A stretch of DNA of 7,280 nt from Rhizobium sp. LCM 4573 (GTDB lineage Bacteria > Pseudomonadota > Alphaproteobacteria > Rhizobiales > Rhizobiaceae), in NCBI RefSeq assembly GCF_001854865.1, contig NZ_MDDW01000026.1:553021-560300 (forward strand). The letters are read 5' to 3'. Positions within the stretch are counted from its first letter, which is position 1. Every line of letters starts with the position of its first letter. Position numbers and translations under genes: made by a program. A model generated the notes under the pieces. The model was not told the DNA's origin and made no database searches. It saw only the letters and a program-made list of their open reading frames with translations. Shown one piece after another: positions 5,448 to 7,280 of this stretch.

Positions 5448-6098
5448 TCAATCGAGCTTCAGCCGCTTTCGCAAATCGGCATTTTCAGCACGAAGTTTTT
5501 CAGCAAGCAATTTGCGCAGTTTTTGGTTTTCCTCTTCCAGCTGCAGAAGGTCCGCCATCTCGTCAATCGCCGCCGCTGGCACGACAGTTGCCGTCTTGGC
5601 AACCTTTGAAGCGCGTCTCACAGGCGTGCGCTTGGCGCTGCCCGTATTGCCGGTCGACTTCGGCTTGCGCGCTCTCTTCTGCTTTCCGCCTACAGGCTCC
5701 GCCGCGACCTCGGCTGACGCAATTTCGGGTGTCGCCTTCTTGGCGCGCGGCTTACGCTGTTTCTTAGGTACATCCGACGCTGCTACGGCCGCCGGGTCAG
5801 CATTCGTCATCGTATCTTTTTCATCGGCCATTTTGATCTCCTGTAAAGCCGATGCAGTTGTCTGCTGTCCGGTCGGAAGAGTCAACAACGGTCCGGCCTG
5901 TTCTTCTGCAGATAAAGACGGTTGGCTGCCTGGCTTACCGCTCCGCGGCTCCTTCGATAGACGTGTCATCTCCACTTCCTGCACATCTTGTGCTACAGAC
6001 CTAAGATCCATATTGCCCCAAATGGAGTTCGATTTGGGATCGGCTTTGCGGCGACTGAATTTGTACTCGACGGCAAAACTGCGTTGAACTTTTTTCAC
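5448..6098 (-). CDS. SyrB-like transcriptional regulator (with N-terminal extension module)
   Basis: The 216-residue product ends (183-216) in LLQLEEENQKLRKLLAEKLR..NADLRKRL, nearly the same as the C-terminal zipper of SyrB, which in S. meliloti lowers expression of the symbiotic activator gene syrM. Residues from about 110 to 168 are Lys/Arg/Ala-rich with patches KKQRKPRAKK (112-121) and KQKRARKPK (139-147), likely nucleic-acid binding. I see no helix-turn-helix like the one I recall in S. meliloti SyrB. The N-terminal part has its own protein-like signature, RSFAVEYKFSRRK (6-18) and NSIWGNMDLRSVAQ (24-37), then a linker. Two starts are credible: GTG 6098 with AAGG (6110-6107) 8 bases upstream gives 216 residues; ATG 5831 with AGGAG (5842-5838) 6 bases upstream gives 127 residues beginning MADE, as SyrB does. 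I annotate the long form because the extension looks coding. The regulatory target is unknown. Confidence 0.75.
   Translation of the reverse strand: MKKVQRSFAVEYKFSRRKADPKSNSIWGNMDLRSVAQDVQEVEMTRLSKEPRSGKPGSQPSLSAEEQAGPLLTLPTGQQTTASALQEIKMADEKDTMTNADPAAVAASDVPKKQRKPRAKKATPEIASAEVAAEPVGGKQKRARKPKSTGNTGSAKRTPVRRASKVAKTATVVPAAAIDEMADLLQLEEENQKLRKLLAEKLRAENADLRKRLKLD
5838..5842 (-). promoter_or_regulatory. Internal Shine-Dalgarno AGGAG for a short SyrB-like form
   Basis: AGGAG ends 6 bases before the in-frame ATG at 5831-5829. It is the best ribosome-binding site in the - strand part of the window and stands inside the long reading frame. It either marks the only true start (127 residues) or gives a second, N-terminally shorter protein from the same mRNA. 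Confidence 0.5.
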
Positions 6099-6657
6099 TG
6101 TAAAAGCCTTGGAGAAACCGTGATGATGTTTCCGCGATGTGCTCAGAATCGCGACAAGCGCCGCAAATAGCGACTGCCACGCGAATAGTCTAGACGTGCG
6201 GCAAGTTTGTCCCTTGCTCGTTCCAGATTGCCCTTGGTCAATGGAAGGATTTTACGGGCGGCGATTGGGACTGATTGCGTTCTCGCTGGTTACCTTGTGA
6301 TATTTGGAGTAAACGGCAATACGCGAACCAGCTATTCTTGGCAGCATCACATCTGGGCCAGTTACACCCTGCTCGAACTGCCTGATATTTATGTTCGCCA
6401 TCCCCTTCGAAGGTCAGGTGATCTTCGACGGGCTTTACCGGCACCCTGCCCCTCGCCCCGGTAATGCATTGGCGCATCCTCGCCGCATCCGGCGGATCGT
6501 CGACCCCATGCAGAATGCCAGACCCTGCTGGAAGCGCCCATAAGCCGACAACCGTGGAACCAGAAAGCCCATAGAATCCATTTGCCGGCGCGCTGGATGC
6601 TACGTTCTAGGCGCGCATATTTCCGCTCCCCGATGGTTATCGCGGAGCGGATGGGGT
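6099..6657. other. Gene-free stretch between the SyrB-like gene and the transporter gene
   Basis: No convincing gene was found. Frames at 6207-6464 (+) and 6238-6477 (-) lie on top of each other, lack Shine-Dalgarno sequences and show no family motif. The - strand frame has a somewhat protein-like middle, so a decayed gene is possible. The leader of the SyrB-like gene holds a perfect inverted repeat CGCGAT (6133-6138) / ATCGCG (6148-6153), 35-55 bases before the GTG start, a possible operator. A small hairpin CGCCG-CATC-CGGCG lies at 6481-6494. No clear -35/-10 pair for the SyrB-like gene was seen. Confidence 0.45.
6622..6651 (-). terminator. Long hairpin after the ABC substrate-binding protein gene
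   Basis: TCCGCTCC (6622-6629) pairs with GGAGCGGA (6644-6651). Inside, CGAT (6631-6634) pairs with ATCG (6639-6642) across a single C/C mismatch, leaving a 4-base loop. That makes 12 base pairs starting 6 bases after the stop codon. The sequence after it on the - strand is AATATGC, not a T-run, so it may be a poor intrinsic terminator or a 3' end stabiliser. Its placement strongly suggests a transcript end. Confidence 0.5.
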
Positions 6658-7280
6658 TTACGCCCCGGTGAACAGATCACCGGTATAGATCTGCTCGGGC
6701 GGCAGCGGCGTCTGAACCGTGCCGAATTCCTGGAACATCTTGTTGAAATCCTCCAGCCACTTGTTGACGGTGCCATCCTTGGTGAAGTCGTCCAGTTCTT
6801 GAGCCGTGAGCATCTTGCGGCTGCGGGCGACCTTTTCGGTCGCGTCTGCCGGCGCGTTGAGGAAGGCCGTGGTGATCTGAATGGACCGATCGAGGTTCGC
6901 GGCACGATAGTCCATTGCCTTCTTCATGACGCGCAGGAATGTCTTAACCAGCTCCGGGTTCTGCTCGACGATTTCGTTGCGTGCGACGAAGGTGTTGATA
7001 AACGAGGTCTGCGGGAAGAAGTCCTGGTTGGAAGCCAGCTCCTTCATATCCGGAACACGAGGCTTGATCGTGTCGATCAGCGGGTACCAGATGCCCGCCC
7101 CGTCGATCTGCTTCGAGGTAAAGGCCGAGACAACGGTTGGCGGATCCATTGGAACCATCTGGATGTCGTTGATCGTCATTCCCGCCTTCGCCAGCGCCAT
7201 ACGCAGGATCATGTCGCCGGATGTGCCCTGCGGCACGCCGACCTTCCTGCCCTTGAGATCCTCAATCGAACCGATATTGC
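6658..7280 (-). CDS. ABC transporter substrate-binding protein, NitT/TauT/SsuA type (5' end outside window)
   Basis: The frame is open from the window edge to a TAA at 6660-6658, giving the last 206 residues; the signal peptide and first lobe lie beyond base 7280. It opens with IGSIEDLKGRKVGVPQGTSG, the hallmark '-dLkGkkvgv..Gs' of periplasmic proteins for sulfonate, taurine, nitrate or pyrimidine-precursor uptake. The segment KQIDGAGIWYPLID matches the 'g-vDA-a-weP' motif. The end has the usual run of helices (NPELVKTFLRVMKKAMDYR and following). It would bind its ligand in the periplasm and deliver it to a permease/ATPase pair, probably encoded upstream on the - strand outside the window. 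The ligand cannot be named: the determining residues are split between the lobes and only one lobe is seen. The length remaining is consistent with a usual family protein of about 320-340 residues. It appears to be the last gene of its transcript. Confidence 0.88.
   Translation of the reverse strand, partial: NIGSIEDLKGRKVGVPQGTSGDMILRMALAKAGMTINDIQMVPMDPPTVVSAFTSKQIDGAGIWYPLIDTIKPRVPDMKELASNQDFFPQTSFINTFVARNEIVEQNPELVKTFLRVMKKAMDYRAANLDRSIQITTAFLNAPADATEKVARSRKMLTAQELDDFTKDGTVNKWLEDFNKMFQEFGTVQTPLPPEQIYTGDLFTGA

Noticed and set aside
5392..6087. 231-codon open frame on the + strand
   Set aside because: It is antisense to the SyrB-like gene. The - strand frame has the recognisable zipper and the Shine-Dalgarno sequences.
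6241..6300. 19-codon hydrophobic micro-frame starting at ATG 6241
   Set aside because: There is no Shine-Dalgarno, no family match I recognise and no conserved context; the length is within chance.

Overview
The window looks like accessory DNA, probably plasmid- or island-borne, from a rhizobial alphaproteobacterium (Rhizobium/Sinorhizobium/Mesorhizobium/Agrobacterium group). The main clue is a SyrB-like protein whose C-terminal leucine-zipper segment closely matches SyrB, the Sinorhizobium meliloti symbiosis-plasmid regulator. GC-rich third codon positions and weak or GTG starts fit. The organism call is inference from protein recall; no search was run.

Layout: (1) 1-381, + strand, is the C-terminal end of an APH/choline-kinase-like phosphotransferase. 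(2) 382-953 holds no convincing gene. (3) 954-3426, + strand, is an overlapping pair: a polysaccharide pyruvyl transferase family protein and an Fe-S FrhB-like (coenzyme F420 hydrogenase/dehydrogenase beta family) protein. Such pairs are known from surface-polysaccharide loci, but no glycosyltransferase or export gene is visible here. (4) 3427-4339 has no recognisable gene. (5) 4340-4735, + strand, is a Phd/YefM antitoxin gene with its own promoter and palindromic operator. The start codon of the expected partner overlaps its stop, but that frame closes after 13 codons, so the antitoxin appears orphaned. (6) 4772-6098, - strand, holds two SyrB-type genes in tandem, separated by a 127-base gap with two perfect hairpins. 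Both encode a basic patch followed by the same C-terminal zipper pattern. (7) 6099-6657 has no convincing gene. (8) 6622-7280, - strand, is the C-terminal part of a NitT/TauT/SsuA-type ABC transporter substrate-binding protein, followed by a long hairpin.

The pieces do not form one pathway. The pattern is a mosaic: small cassettes (polysaccharide modification, orphan antitoxin, symbiosis-type regulators, transporter) separated by 0.5-0.9 kb gene-free stretches, as expected of a rearranged megaplasmid or symbiosis region. The most interesting parts are the tandem SyrB paralogues, with a fused N-terminal module and an internal start, the isolated pyruvyl transferase/FrhB pair, and the decapitated toxin-antitoxin locus.
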